Shown here: positions 15,671-30,234 of the stretch, piece by piece | Numbering within the stretch: position 1 is the stretch's first letter | How the letters are laid out: each line of letters begins with the position of its first letter | NCBI RefSeq assembly: GCF_029867415.1 | Contig: NC_081186.1 | Span: 21,207,915 to 21,271,914 of the forward strand | Length of the DNA stretch: 64,000 bases | Direction: 5' to 3' | Origin: Vicia villosa | Taxonomy: Eukaryota > Streptophyta > Magnoliopsida > Fabales > Fabaceae | Notes under the pieces: generated by a model | What the model was told of the DNA's origin: nothing | What the model saw: only the letters and a program-made list of their open reading frames with translations | The model's database searches: none | Position numbers and translations under genes: made by a program

Positions 15671-16163
15671 ACATCTAATCTGACATTATAAAAATAGACA
15701 AGGTAGGAATAAAAATAACAGTGCAGGAAAGCAATAAAAACACAACAAAATTGTTTACCCAGTTTGGTATACAACAATACCTACTCTGGGGGCTACCAAG
15801 CCAGGAATGAGATTCATTACCAATAGTCTTAATTTGAAGTTGAACTTCTCCATTCACAACTTCTCACTTAAACCCTATCCAATGCAATCTCTACCTAGGT
15901 TCTTCCTAGATATGGAATATCTCCATTCCACTCCCAATCACCTCAGTGATGTTGTACAATCCTCCAATCCTAGGAACTGTAACAACGACCTAATTACCAA
16001 CATTCTAAACACACAAACAAACATAACTTGGAGTTACTTACAAGCTTTCTCCAAGAACAAAACTGCACTCATTGCTTCACAGCTTCTGAGTGAGTAAAAT
16101 AAACCTCTTGCCTATAGGCTTCGAGGCACAAATCAGTGACCATCTCACAATCTAGGTGGTTCA
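15671..16163. other. Unidentified probable repeat sequence
   Basis: Contains a CTACTCTGGGGGCTACCAAG-type stretch near 15781 that has the look of a dispersed copia-related repeat. The frame at 15807-16097 (+) has no recognisable domain and I do not treat it as a gene. It ends where the next LTR begins. Confidence 0.3.
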
Positions 16164-16996
16164 TGTAACACCCTTCTAAAACCCCGCAGCAATTAAGTAG
16201 ATTATTTCAGAGTACATGAAAATAAGGGTGCCACAATTCAATAATTAATAAATCATCATATGTCATGTCATGCATTCACTGAGGGAATCATCATAAAATT
16301 AGAACACTTCATGTTAACACAGCGGAAATTAAATCACCCGGATAAGTTTAACATATCTGAAACTTTATCCTTCAAACATCAAATAACAACTAGAGTATAA
16401 AACATAAACTCAAAACATTGCGTCCCCAGTGCTACAATATCAGAGCATGACACCTGACACTAAACTAAACGCACTGACTCATGAGCTAATCCTCACCGAG
16501 TCAAAAAGCCGCTATCCTCAATCTGAAAATGACAACATGTAAGGGTGAGTCTCATCATAATTAACAAATTTTATAGAGTTATGAACAATAACACATCATA
16601 GTCGCATTATTCACCCAATTGCATCATAAATAGATATTATGACAAGTTTCATCATCACAAACAACCAACACATCATCAATATTCATAACACTGGAAAACA
16701 TCCAATCATGTTATAAAAATCATGCATATGAATGAACTGACTCTATGCATGTGGTACCAACATCAGCAATGGGAATAACCCACCGACCGATCCAACATCG
16801 TCAAGATACGGCCCTACCAGCACAAATTCCACACAATGGGAATCATGCCCTTCACTGTTCCAACACATCGTCATGGACACAACCTCACAATGATTATTAA
16901 TGCATGCAACACATATGAAACATACTTATACCATCGTCAAATATATGAGCAACATCGTCTAATACTCATTTCATCATCATCATCATCATCAAGCAT

Positions 16997-17031
<35 letters not shown>

Positions 17032-17986
17032 CATACATATGCATCATTCAAATACAATCACATCATCAATCATCACAAAGATTATTTCACAAGGTTTGCT
17101 CTGCTCGAAACGACACACAAAACAGGCCAACGGTTCAAAAGTTTTGAGTTTTATAAGATTTTTCATTTTTCAAAAACCATCAGTGGTAATCGGTTACCCA
17201 AAGGCCAGTAACCGGTCACCGTGTTTCACGAAACTCATAATTCTGTTTTTTGTATGGGTAATCGGTTACCCCTCTTTCAGTAACCGATTACTGCCTCCCA
17301 GGCAGCAATCCCTACCTTTTCACACAGTGGTAATCTGTTACCCCACCCTCGGTAACCGATTACTGCGTACCTACAACCCCAAAAATGCAGATTTACAGCA
17401 ATCCAAACATTTCAATTCCACTCTAATCATACCAGAACGATTCTAAGAGATCAGAATTCACATACAACACATGATACACATTATCATACACATATCAAGC
17501 ATCAATTAACATCATAACATCACTAACATCTTAGTTTTCATCAAAATGAACAATTATCATCCAAACATTCCAAATCCCTAAATCTATTGTATGACCCAAT
17601 TGATACAAATTGTACACCTATTCTGTACTATCATCCTATAACACGATAATAGAAGTTAACCAGATAAATCCCCCTTTACCTTAGCCAAGTTCTTGATTTG
17701 GTCATCTTCCTCTTTGGTTCCTCTTTCACGTTCTTCAGTTCTCTCCTTCAGCTTCTCTTCTTTTCACGTTCTAACTCTTTTTTTTCTTATTTCCCCTTTG
17801 TTTTATGAAACATAAAATAAATTAGTAATGAGCTCACTCACTTAGCACCCCCACATTACTAACACCACCATTTGGCCCAACGACTAACATTTTATAATTT
17901 CCCAATAATTCCAATAAAATGCTAACTCCAAATAATTAATTTAAAACTTAATTAAATTAATAAATAATAATTTTCGGGGTGTTACA
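16164..17986 (-). repeat. 3' LTR of chromovirus-like element B
   Basis: TG...CA bounded, 1823 bp. It is preceded on the minus strand by a polypurine tract (TAGTGGGGGAGACT at 17987-18000) and by pol. Its terminal sequence matches the LTRs at 36904 and 42370 (TGTAACACCC...GCGGC near the end), so it is the same family. It holds three inverted word pairs (17186-17363), a TA run near 17000-17027 and a predicted splice donor (GGCTAAG|GTAAAG) at about 17679. Confidence 0.88.
17186..17363. repeat. Three 12-10-12 inverted word pairs in the LTR
   Basis: Pairs are 17186-17197/17208-17219 (second arm degenerate), 17258-17269/17280-17291 (perfect) and 17330-17341/17352-17363 (one mismatch). Every gap is exactly 10 nt. 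The words are those of the LTR at 6938-9206. Confidence 0.9.
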
Positions 17987-18014
17987 AGTCTCCCCCACTA
18001 AAGAGTTTTCGTCC

Positions 18015-20219
18015 TCGAAAACATACCTTAAGTAAAGAGTTCCGGATAGGAATCTTTCATCTGACTTTCAAGCTCCCAGGTAACATTCCCATCAGCCAGT
18101 CCTCTCAAGCTACTCTGACCAAGGCTATCTCTTTGCCACATAACTGCTTCAGTTTCCGATCTTCAATTCTCACAAGTAAAGCTTCAACTGTTAAATTGTC
18201 TTTCACCTGGACATCATCTACTTGGATCATATGGGACGGGTCCGCAATGTATTTTCTCAACTGATACACATGAAATACATCGTGAAAATTTGCAAGCATC
18301 GGTGATAAAGCAATACGATAGGCTACTTCTCCCACTTTTTCAGAAATCTGAAATGGACCGATGAAATGCGGTGTCAACTTCTTTGACTTTAGCGCCCGAC
18401 CAATACCCGTCATAGGAGTAACTCTCATAAACACATGATCTCCTTCTTAAAACTCAAGTGTCTTCCTCCTCTTGTCGTGATAACTCTTCTGATGACTTTG
18501 AGAAGCTTTCATCTTCTCCTGAATCATTTTAATCTTTTCCGCAGTTTGTTGTACGATTTCTGGCCCGATCACAACACTCTAACTTGATTCATACCAACAT
18601 AACAGCGTTCGACATCTTCTACCATACAAAGCCTCAAACGGAGCCATACCAATACTCGAATGATAACTATTATGGTAGGTAAACTCAATCAAAGGCAGAT
18701 AACTATCCCAAGCACCTCCTTTTTCTAGCACAAAAGCACATAACAAATCTTCTAACGATTGAATCGTCCTTTTAGTCTGTCCATCAGTCTGCGGATGATA
18801 AGCAGAACTCAACCTCAGCTTAGTACCCAAAGCCTTCTGCAAACCTTCCCATAACTTAGACGTAAATCTCGGATCTTTGTCAGACACGATACTTGAAGGA
18901 ATACCATGTAGACTAACTATCTTCTTGATATATAATTGAGCCAACTTCTCCATCGAATAATCCATTCTTACCGGTATAAAATGTGCAGACTTCGTCAATC
19001 TGTCTACAACAACCCAGATAGCCTCGCAATTTTTAACCGTCCTCGGCAAACCAGAAACGAAATCCATCGATATGCTGTCCCACTTCCATTCAGGATCGAA
19101 CATTGGTTGCATAAACCCAGATGGCTTCTGATGCTCAATTTTTGACTTCTGACATGTCAAACAAGAATAAACAAACTCTGCAATTTCCTTCTTCATTCTA
19201 GGCCATCAGAACAACTTTTTCAAGTCATGATACATCTTGGTAGCACCAGGATGAATGCTTAATCCACTACGGTGTCCTTCTTCCAAAATATTCTTTCGGA
19301 GTTCAGCAACATTAGGAACACAAACTCTGTCACCAAACCTCAATATACCATTCTCGTCAACTCTGAATTCACCGCCTTTGCCTTGATTAATCAAAGTCAA
19401 CTTATCGATCAACTCAACATCAGCCTTCTGACCCTCTCTGATCTCTTCAAGAATGCCGCTAGTCAGCTGTAGCATACCTAATTTAACACTATTAGGTGTG
19501 CCTTCACATACTAAACTCAAATCTCTAAACTGTTCAATCAAATCTAACTCTTTCACCATTAGCATAGACATATGCAAGGTCTTCCTACTCAATGCATCAG
19601 CAACTACGTTTGCCTTGCATGGATGGTAATTCAAACTAAAATCATAGTCTTTAAGGAATTCCAGCCACCTCCTCTGCCTCATATTAAGCTCTTTCTGATT
19701 GAAAAGATACTTCAGACTCTTATGGTCACTAAACACTTTGAACCTTGAACCATACAAATAATGTCGCCACAACTTCAAAACAAAAACCACAGCTGCTAAC
19801 TCTAAATCATGAGTTAGATAATTCCTTTCATGCATTTTGAGTTGTCTCGACGCATACGCGACCACTTATTGGTTCTGCATCAATACACCACCTAAATCCA
19901 TCAGTGATGCGTCACAATATACCACAAACGATTCTGTCGGGTTCGGCAAAATCAAGATAGGAGCACTTGTCAACCTCTTCTTCAACTATTGGAATCCCTC
20001 TTCACATTTCGCATCCCAAATAAAAGCCTGTCCCTTCCTGGTCAATTTAGTTAACGACAATGCTAACTTTGAAAAGCCTTCTATAAACTTCCTGTAATAA
20101 CCTGCGAGACCAAGAAAACTACGAATTTTCTACACTGATTTCGGAGCTTCCCACTGAGATACTGCTTCTATCTTCGTAGGATCAACATCTATACCATTCT
20201 TCGAAATCACGTGTCCAAG
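18015..20219 (-). pseudogene. Broken gypsy pol of element B
   Basis: Read on the minus strand from about 20219: the end of reverse transcriptase, RNase H ([21 protein letters not shown]), an integrase zinc finger ([13 protein letters not shown]), an integrase core (MDFVSGL, VSDKDPRF, HPQTDGQTKR) and a C-terminal GPF motif (IGPFQISEKVGEVAYRI) with a VTWELES-like tail. Stops or shifts occur near 19206 (a TGA where the family has Trp), 18579, 18450 and 18105. The sequence is close to the pol at 39281-42369. Homology ends at 20219, where Tat-type LTR-like DNA begins, so the 5' part of the element is missing. Confidence 0.9.
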
Positions 20220-23000
20220 TGTAATATGGTGGGAGAACTGACTTTTAGAAATGTTGCGGATAGCAAGAGTCGCCACCGACTTTTATTTTATCCAATTTTA
20301 GAAAGGCTAAAAGAACAGAAAAAGACCTTTTAAAAGAGATTGAGTTCGGGGGGTAAGTTATACAAAGGGAAGGTGTAAGCACCCTTTGTATACATGGTTA
20401 TCCATGGGCTCTAAATTGCTTAGCTCACTTTGTTTGAATTGTTTGAAAAGTTTGAAGTGTAGTGTGTGATTAGAAAAGATTTTTGAATAAGGACTTTAAC
20501 TCGTAAATGAGTGTAGCCTTTTTGAAAATATTCTTTGAAAAGAAGTGGAAAAAGTATTTGAAATTGAATGATGAGTAAGCATTTAAGAGCATCTACCCTA
20601 AGTTCGTCTTTCTTGTTCTTTAAGACTTTTGTTTGAAAGGGCTATCCATACCATAAAGAGGGCGTAGTCCTTTCATTGGATTTGAAAAGGGTCATCGGAA
20701 TTATCGTTCTCTATAAGACTGTCCCTACCATAAACAGGGCAGGTAGTCTTTAGGGAAAGATATAATAGTCATTTTAGGCAACAAATGAGGATACCTTAGC
20801 ATTCGAAGGGGCGATCATCATTTTATTCGAGGCAACATCGAGGGACAAAATTGATGATGATAATGAACTAAGGGCAACATTGCTAAGGTATCTTCGTATT
20901 CGAGGGACTTGACTATTTTAAATATTGAAAGGCAACAGGCAACAAGCAACAAAAGAGGTTACCCTAAAGGTGTGTGTGTGGCACAATCATGTGGTTAAGT
21001 TCAGATATTTATCTTATAAATAAGTGGTCTAATTCATTTTAACAAGGCTTGCACTCCCTAGGATTACTAACCACACAGTTAATAGTAAACAAAATAACAT
21101 AGTTATAATGTGCGGAAAATAAATGCGGAAAATAAAAGGTCCTAATTACTATTACATCAAAAAACTTTGCGACCTATACATAGTTCCTAGAATTTAAATA
21201 ATAATAAAATTAATAAATTAAAATAAAGGCAAATAATTTAAATAAATAAAAAAAGCGAAATTTAAATAAAATAAACAATTAAAAATTAAAGGCATGCGAC
21301 AAACAAGGGAATATGAGGTGAGAAGGGAATCGTGCTTGAAGAAATTCAATGTTTGGTTACAAAAGGGTACCTAAACCTTTAAAGGCTAAAAAACCTAATG
21401 GGTAAAATAAATCTACAGGCTTAAAAACCTAAGCCTAGGTTAATGGGTAACACCTTCATAAAGATTTTCTTTAGTTATCTATGGTTTTTGATTAAAGGCT
21501 AAACCTTAAAATCTAATTATAATTAAAATTATTATTTTAAAATTAAAACCTAATTACTAAACTAAATTGTTGAATTAATATTAGCCTAATAAAAATGGCA
21601 TTTTCTAATTAAATTAATGTAAACCTAATCCTAATTAATATTTAAAAATTAAAGGGTTAATATTAATTAAAAAGGTTAATCCTAATTGTTTATTTAAATT
21701 ATCCTAAGTGTATAATGAATTAATCCTAATTCTAATCATTAAAACCTAGTTATCAGTTAATTAACTTATTAATTACAAAATAAATAAAACTAAAAAAAAC
21801 AAGGAAGAAAAGAGAAACGAAATAATAAAAACTGAAAAAAAGGAAAAAGAACCCGGGGAGTTGGATTGGGTGCGTTTAATTTGTGAAGGTCTATGGTGCG
21901 CCTTCCTTTTGGGTCCTTGGATTGGTCTCACATCGAATCCAGTGGCTGATGGCGCATCGTGGCCGCGCAAGGGCAAAGAGCGCTGGATCACAAGCTTGGT
22001 AATCCAAGGGGTTAGTAAAAGAAGGTCTATGGTGCGCCTTCATTTTGGGTCCTTGGATTGGTCTCACATTGATTCCAGTGGCTGGTGGCTGATGGCGCAT
22101 CGTGAGCGCGCAAGGGCAAAGAGCGCTGGATCACAAGCTTGGTAATCCAAGGGGTTAGTAAAAAAAAGCATAACCGTTTAGTCCCTGGGGATCGAGCCCA
22201 GACTTTTCTAGTAATACCTCTTTGCATCGCTGCCAACAGAACCACATGCTTCACTTGCTATTATCTCACACTCTAATAAATATATAAAAAAAACAAACGA
22301 GTCAATTGGAGATTTCAAAGCACCGGTCAAACTGGGTCCCTCGCTTCACGTAGCGCCCAATCAGAAACAGAGAAAAAGAGAAAAGAAAACCAGATAAAGA
22401 CAGATTTAGAAAAATGAAAACTGGAAAAATGTAGAAAATAATACAAATCTGGACATTCACAAACAAAATAACGAAAATATAGATTTGAAAAATAAAATCA
22501 AAATATACTAAAAAGAGAAACTATAAACATGCACCAAATATGAAAATACCTCACGAATTTGTCCTCTAATTTTGATGAGTATCCCTCCACTTTTCTATTT
22601 TCGTTTCGATTTATATTTTGATTTTGAAATAGAAAAAAGAAAGAAGAAAGAAGAGGGATAGGAAAATAAAGAAGAATAGAAAGATTTTTCGGTACTGACA
22701 AAAGTAAGAGAAGAGAGAAGTTTCGGGAGATGTGAAAAGTGAGAGAAAAGAGGGAAGAAAAGTTAAAAAAGAAAAGTGAAAAGTGGATAGTTTGGAAAAT
22801 GAAAAAAGTTGTAGAATTTGAAAATGGGTAGTTTGTTTTGAATCATTGAATGTAAAAAGTGGGCATCATATACAAAAGTGGAAGGCAAAATCAAACTATT
22901 TTGTTTAATTTGATAGTTTGGTTGCACAAAGTAAATTTTTAACACAAAATACTCCTAAAATGATGAGGTGGCAGACTAAATAAAAAGAGTAAAAATATAT
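20220..23000 (-). repeat. Tat/Ogre-type LTR-like sequence
   Basis: The block starts TGTAATATGG directly at the broken pol. It contains AGAGTCGCCA (20266-20275) and the GGAAGGTGTAAGCACCC motif (about 20370), both in the order and spacing seen near the 3' end of Ogre LTRs in this window. It is therefore read as a minus-strand Tat-type LTR. The far end is uncertain. It is AT-rich with an A-rich purine tract, and holds a 136-bp tandem duplication but no supported gene. Confidence 0.5.
21885..22163. repeat. Two tandem copies of a 136-143 bp unit
   Basis: Copies start at 21885 and 22021 with GAAGGTCTATGGTGCG and both end GGGGTTAGTAAAA. The second has a 7-bp internal duplication (GGCTGGT). They are otherwise nearly identical, so the duplication is recent relative to its surroundings. 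Confidence 0.9.
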
Positions 23001-23432
23001 TTTCTAAAACAATTAATTTTCTTATATTATAGATTTAGGGGTCAAATAAACTAGATTGTAACGGATTACTGTCTTACAGATTGGGACAATAGTTGAAGAA
23101 CATGCTTTATTGTGTTAAGAACTTGGAAAGAAACCTAGAAGTGCTCTATAACCATCACATAGTAAGAGATATGTATTTCAAGATCATCAACTTTTATTTT
23201 GGGGTACAAAGACAATCAACAATTGTTAAGGGAAATGAAAATAAAATCCACTAAATGAGCAAAACTTACCACTACATTGACTCATTTATTCAGACATAGA
23301 GAAACCACAAATGTGATTACTATTAGCACCTTACCATTTTCTAATGACATCGTTTTATTGATTTTATTATCACTGATCTGATCTCATATAGTGAAAAAGC
23401 TATGCCTATACACAAACACTAATTTGACATAT
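23001..23432. other. Region downstream of the CLE gene
   Basis: No gene seen. It should contain the CLE 3' untranslated region on the minus strand. It holds a 25-nt AT-rich word (23012-23036) repeated exactly at 53304-53328. Confidence 0.4.
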
Positions 23433-23681
23433 CTAGTGATGTTGAGCATCTGGCCCTCCAGGCGACACTCTCTCAGGCTTTCCACTTAGCATTGCCCTCT
23501 TCCGTAGCCACTCACTATTTTTGACATCGTTAATTGCTTCACGCAATCCAAACTTGACATGAACAACTTTGTTCTTTGATGAGAACAACATAGGCTCCAG
23601 TCTTGCTTCTGGTTTCACTACAAGCAATGTCAGAACAATAATCAAGATAACAATCTCTCTTGAATTAGTTGAAGTAGCCAT
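23433..23681 (-). CDS. CLE signalling-peptide precursor
   Basis: Precursor of a secreted CLAVATA3/ESR-related peptide hormone, a class processed to 12-13 residues and sensed by leucine-rich-repeat receptor kinases in plant development. The 82-residue frame starts at the ATG at 23681. Residues 10-22 form a hydrophobic signal-peptide core (IVILIIVLTLLVV), a charged variable region follows, and the CLE motif RVSPGGPDAQHH is the extreme C-terminus (71-82), preceded by KPE. Length, order and lack of introns are typical. The motif is closest to the Arabidopsis CLE5/CLE6 type, except that the ninth residue, normally Pro, is Ala. An upstream in-frame ATG at 23777 would add 32 residues, but a TATA box at about 23750 lies inside that extension, so I reject it. 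It appears intact. Confidence 0.9.
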   Translation of the reverse strand: MATSTNSREIVILIIVLTLLVVKPEARLEPMLFSSKNKVVHVKFGLREAINDVKNSEWLRKRAMLSGKPERVSPGGPDAQHH

Positions 23682-23748
23682 GCTCTTGCAAAGAAAACAA
23701 GTAACTAGCTTAGTTATTAGTATTTCAATGAGTGAAGTAGCTTGGACT

Positions 23749-23758
23749 TTATATAAAC
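23749..23758 (-). promoter_or_regulatory. TATA box of the CLE gene
   Basis: On the minus strand TTTATATAAAG lies about 70 bp before the ATG at 23681. This implies transcription starting near 23720 and a leader of about 40 nt. Confidence 0.7.
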
Positions 23759-24273
23759 ACGTTGAGGATTGTTTCAATGGAATGAATGAATTTAATTTAA
23801 GGATTTGTATTACAAAAGTTCTATTGGAAAGTCGTGTAAGCAGACATAACTATAATCCAAACAAACCTTGTCTTATGCTCTTTCGGTTTCAAATTCAACT
23901 TGACCTCATAAATGACAAATGTTGAATGATATGACCCTTTTATGGATTTAGCAAATTTGGGTGCTTTACTCTAACATAACCCCACCCAACCTATTCACCT
24001 TAATTTGTCTTTCTTCTTAAATAGATTAAGATAACACAAGTTACGACAAATAACCCTTTACATTTTGGTCCATCTTTACAAATCCATCAATAATATTTCG
24101 AGTATCGTCAATGTGCTATGTCATGAAAAGTTTTTATGCTTTCTCCACACTAATATCATCACTATTTTTAGCTGAAATGCCTACTTTTACTTTAGTGCAC
24201 ATTTCAATAGGCTCCTTTCACAATATCTCTTTCAGCATTTGGTTTATATAAGTATTAGCTCTTATTAAAATTG

Positions 24274-26539
<2,266 letters not shown>

Positions 26540-27550
26540 TCTCTCTGTATGGACTTATTACTTCAAAAGATCCACCGAGTCAAATGAGAACTTCAATGTT
26601 GTCCTTCAGGTGTGAATGTCATAGCATTTGCACCAATCAGGTCTTGTATCTTATCTTTGAAAGTTTGACAGTCTTCAATTAGATGACCAGATGCCCCAGC
26701 ATGGTAATCACTTAGTATTATTATTGAAATCATGAGAGTTGTCCAAAGCATGAATCATAATCAAATGAAATTCCAACAAGAACGGATGCAACTGGACATA
26801 AGGCATTGGGATTACATAGGCTTGCTTCTCATATTCGTTTTGTCTTTGTAGACAAGCAAAGGTTGTTGAAAAGGAAACTCCCAGGAGGAGGTGACCCAGG
26901 ATATGAAGCATACCCTTGAGAATGACAGGTGAGCCCCTGCAAAACACTTTTGGTTACTGCTTGGCAGAAGATTCTGATGAAGTCACACAGTAGTTTGTAA
27001 GTATTTGCTTTAGGGATTTGAGCAATGCAAATGATGCAAGCTCAAGATAGAATGCATCTTGCTTATCCCTCGACCATGAGCCCTAAACATTTCAAATATG
27101 TACGAGAGGTAATTGCATGTCCAAACCATCTAGAGTGGATATAAATGCCCTTGCATTGAGCAAATTCGGAATCCTAAACTTCAAAGCCTTGCAGATGTTG
27201 ACATCGTGATCAGGTGCCCCATACTGGAATTCACACCTAGCATTACCGTCATCAAGAAGAGAATCTGTAAACATTAACACAGTACGGAGCTTAACTAGTT
27301 GCAACTAAAACAAACATGGAAGCAATTGAGCATAAGATGTGAGAATCAGATAGAATTCTTCCTCGGGCATCTTCTGTCTTTGCAAAAACATACCCCTTGA
27401 ATTCACGAGAGAAAAGGATTTTAGCTGCTGACGAAGAGCTTCAGAAACCGCAAGGTTGTGGAAGAAATCCACGAAGTGCTCCTTGGTTTGAAGGAAGTAA
27501 CCAAAGTTCAGGAGAAGAAATGACTCATATGGAAAAGGCAAGTGAACAAT
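26540..27550 (-). pseudogene. Ogre/Tat-type gag fragment
   Basis: Read on the minus strand, this has the C-terminal part of Tat-lineage gag: a LTSYAQLLPCL segment (about 27305-27345), then CEFQYGAPDHDVNICKALK (about 27180-27240). Afterwards comes a second, similar set: MPYVQLHPFLLE (about 26780) and YHAGASGHLIEDCQTFKDKI (about 26640-26710). Several stops break the frame. Family members usually show one PMTYAELLP-C-HxGAPGH set, so there is either an internal duplication or two fragments side by side. A tRNA-Arg primer site lies upstream on the same strand at 28654. Confidence 0.7.
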
Positions 27551-28636
27551 TGCTTTCCTTCTTCAACATTATCTTAAGAAACCCCATGATCATGCTCATC
27601 GGAGTCTCCAATTGATTGTTTTTCTTTCCCAGAGTCCTAGAGCACGGGCCGTAACTTGCATGTCTTTGTAAACAAACCTAACTGAACTTTCTTCTCAATT
27701 AAATCCCCACAAAGTTGTTCCATGACCAAACTTTGAGCACACAATAGTGACGAGTCAAGTCTGTGAGTTTAGAGAGCATTAAGTATGAAGAAGAAATCCT
27801 CAATCCTGAACACCTGTTATGCATGAGATGTATGGGATGCATGATATGAATGCAATGCCATGTTCATTCAATTCCAAGAAATCCTCATATTTTGTTTTTT
27901 TAGAAAATAAAAGATGGAAGATTACGGCACGAGGCTTAAAGATATGATTCCTTGGAAATGGAAGGAACATGTATGCTAGTTATTTTTTTATACATCATCT
28001 TTTCAAAAGATAAATATGAAATGATGCAACATGTTGGGACCAATATCTCTGCACTGGAATTTTCTGGACTGTCGCAAAATCACACGGCACAGGTTCAAAG
28101 GTTCGACAAAGTTTCGAATCACCAGAAAAACCACAAGTCACCAACGAAACAAGTCACCATCAGAACATGAGTCACCAACAGAACAGGTACATGTAAATAA
28201 AATGATTCCCTCCCCACTCACGGGTGTAGTCTAGGTTAAGGTAAGGTCCAAATCCAATCACAGTCATTGGGTTCGAATAAAGGTTCCATCATACGATATT
28301 ACCTCATTTGAACCTTCCTCTGAAACGTGGTTGCATGATCAGACTAATAAGACATACGCCTCATAGCTGTCATGGTCACTCTATTCCTAGTGTTCCTATG
28401 GTTTACTCATAGCCTGGGTACTGGGCCTTTTACCTCATGAAACAGTCCCACCCGCCAAGGAAAAATCCATACAGTCCAGAACTATGATGTAGAAAGTAAA
28501 AGCGTAAATAGGATGCAATGCAAACACATAAATATGCAAAGCAATAAAGAAAATAAACACCCAAATATAAAAATAAGCAAGCGCTAGGATTGACTCGCAT
28601 AGGGAATGGGACCAGCAAGAGGTCAACCAGAGATTC
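27551..28636 (-). other. Ogre leader or 5' gag region, no intact frame
   Basis: Lies between the primer site and the gag remnant of the minus-strand Ogre-like element. It is purine-rich and AT-rich. I see no convincing coding segment. Confidence 0.4.
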
Positions 28637-28654
28637 TTCCTAGCAGAGTCGCCA
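28637..28654 (-). other. Primer-binding site matching tRNA-Arg
   Basis: On the minus strand TGGCGACTCTGCTAGGAA matches the complement of the tRNA-Arg(ACG) 3' end closely at its first 13-14 positions. This primer is typical of Ogre/Tat elements. It lies 2 nt from the LTR end at 28657. Confidence 0.75.
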
Positions 28655-28656
28655 GC

Positions 28657-30230
28657 TGTCGCTCCCAGGATTTTCATCCAAGTACAAACGTGAAAGTGGT
28701 GCAAGAAATAGAGTCACTAGCCATGTCTATTTATGAAAAGAGAGGGAAATGAAACATAGAATAAACCCGGGGGACGGATAAGCACGGTCAAAACGAACCA
28801 GAGAAACAAGTAAGGGAGTCAGTTATGTGAGGGGAAGGTGTTAGCACCCCTCACGTCCATCATACTTGATGGGATCCATGCTTGTTGTCTAATATATGGG
28901 TGTGAGAGTCTATGTATAAAGCTAAGAACTAGAATGCATGCAAAATGTAGGGAAAAGAAAAAGTTGTACTCGCAAAGGCCTTACTGCGCTGCCTACATAT
29001 CCATTTTGGGGAATTAGAGGTATTGTAGCTCGGATAACTAGTCTGTGCTTGTTTTGTGTTTTTTAGGTGAACAGTTACATTAGTATCCTACGGTAGCCCA
29101 ACCTTTGGAGACTTATGCCAGGGAGGTAAGAAGGAAGTAGCGTTCTCTTAAGCGCCGTTGAGGCAAAAGAAAGAAAGAGTTTGGTTTGTGTTTTAAACAT
29201 GCATGAAATGAAATCCTAATGCAAAAGGAAGTCTACCTAATGTTAGAATGCAAAAGGGAACTACGCTAAGGCTAGAAACCTACTGGAGAAAGCAAACACA
29301 AAAGAAATATCACACAATCGAGCGCGGCTCGAAAAGAAAACAACTATCAAAGTAGCGACATGGGGACATGGGAAAATAAAATAAAACGGGGAGCTTTTAG
29401 CCAACATGGTCGAATCGATCAAGGAAAACAAAGCTACTGTGATGGATGGGGTGTCTATATCGTGGTATCATGTCACCGGGTAAATGACGGAGAAATGGGA
29501 ATGTAAAATAATCGTACATGCGTACACAAAGCATCAGCGTCGGGCGACGCGAGCTAGACAAAATGTGGGGATTCGACTGCAAGATCCTTCTCCACTTGCC
29601 TTAGTCAGGTCTTGGAATCGACTCGATAACAAGATCAGGGGAATGTTCAAAAGGAACAACGTGTAATATGCACTAACTGAACCAACTCAATGAAACATGG
29701 CAGATGTTGATTACGAACCATATCCGCTTGTCTATCACGAGGACTTAACGGTGTTGCCTTTGATTAGGTCTTATGGCACCATTGACTCCCTACCGCAAGC
29801 ACAAAGATAAACAAACACAACCATGGCCTCCTAGGGAGGACTTCCAGGATTGTCGGCCAAGTGGCACGGACCTAATCTTACTTCTCATGTTAGTGAAAAG
29901 AAAGCGGACGCGTCTTATTTGTCTGTCTCTCTCTAGCTTATTCCTGGATTGGACTTTGTCTCTGACAAGATATGGTTATTTGGATCTCTATAGCTAGTAA
30001 GTTCTAGATTAAGAGTGCATTTATTTTACACATGTGAAGACTTCATCTCTTTAACAAGAATATATTTATGGTTCCCCAAGAAGTTGGATTTATGTTCCAG
30101 CAGCATTGTTGCAATACTTTCATAATTATTACCTGACAATAAGTGGTGGTCACTTTATTTGATAAACTTGCGTGTCTCGGAATTTCATTTTGGATGACCA
30201 ATGGCATTCTCTTCGGAGCAGTCTGTGAAT
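28657..30230 (-). repeat. 5' LTR of a minus-strand Ogre-like element
   Basis: The LTR 3' end (...GGGAGCGACA on the minus strand) adjoins the tRNA-Arg primer site. The GGAAGGTGTTAGCACCC motif is at about 28837, as in the other Ogre-type LTRs here. The far end is not defined; I stop at the tandem array. No gene is supported inside. Confidence 0.5.
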
Positions 30231-30234
30231 TCCC

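Noticed and set aside
23682..23777. N-terminal extension of the CLE precursor from the ATG at 23777
   Set aside because: A TATA box lies inside the extension, and the shorter start gives a standard signal peptide at the N-terminus.
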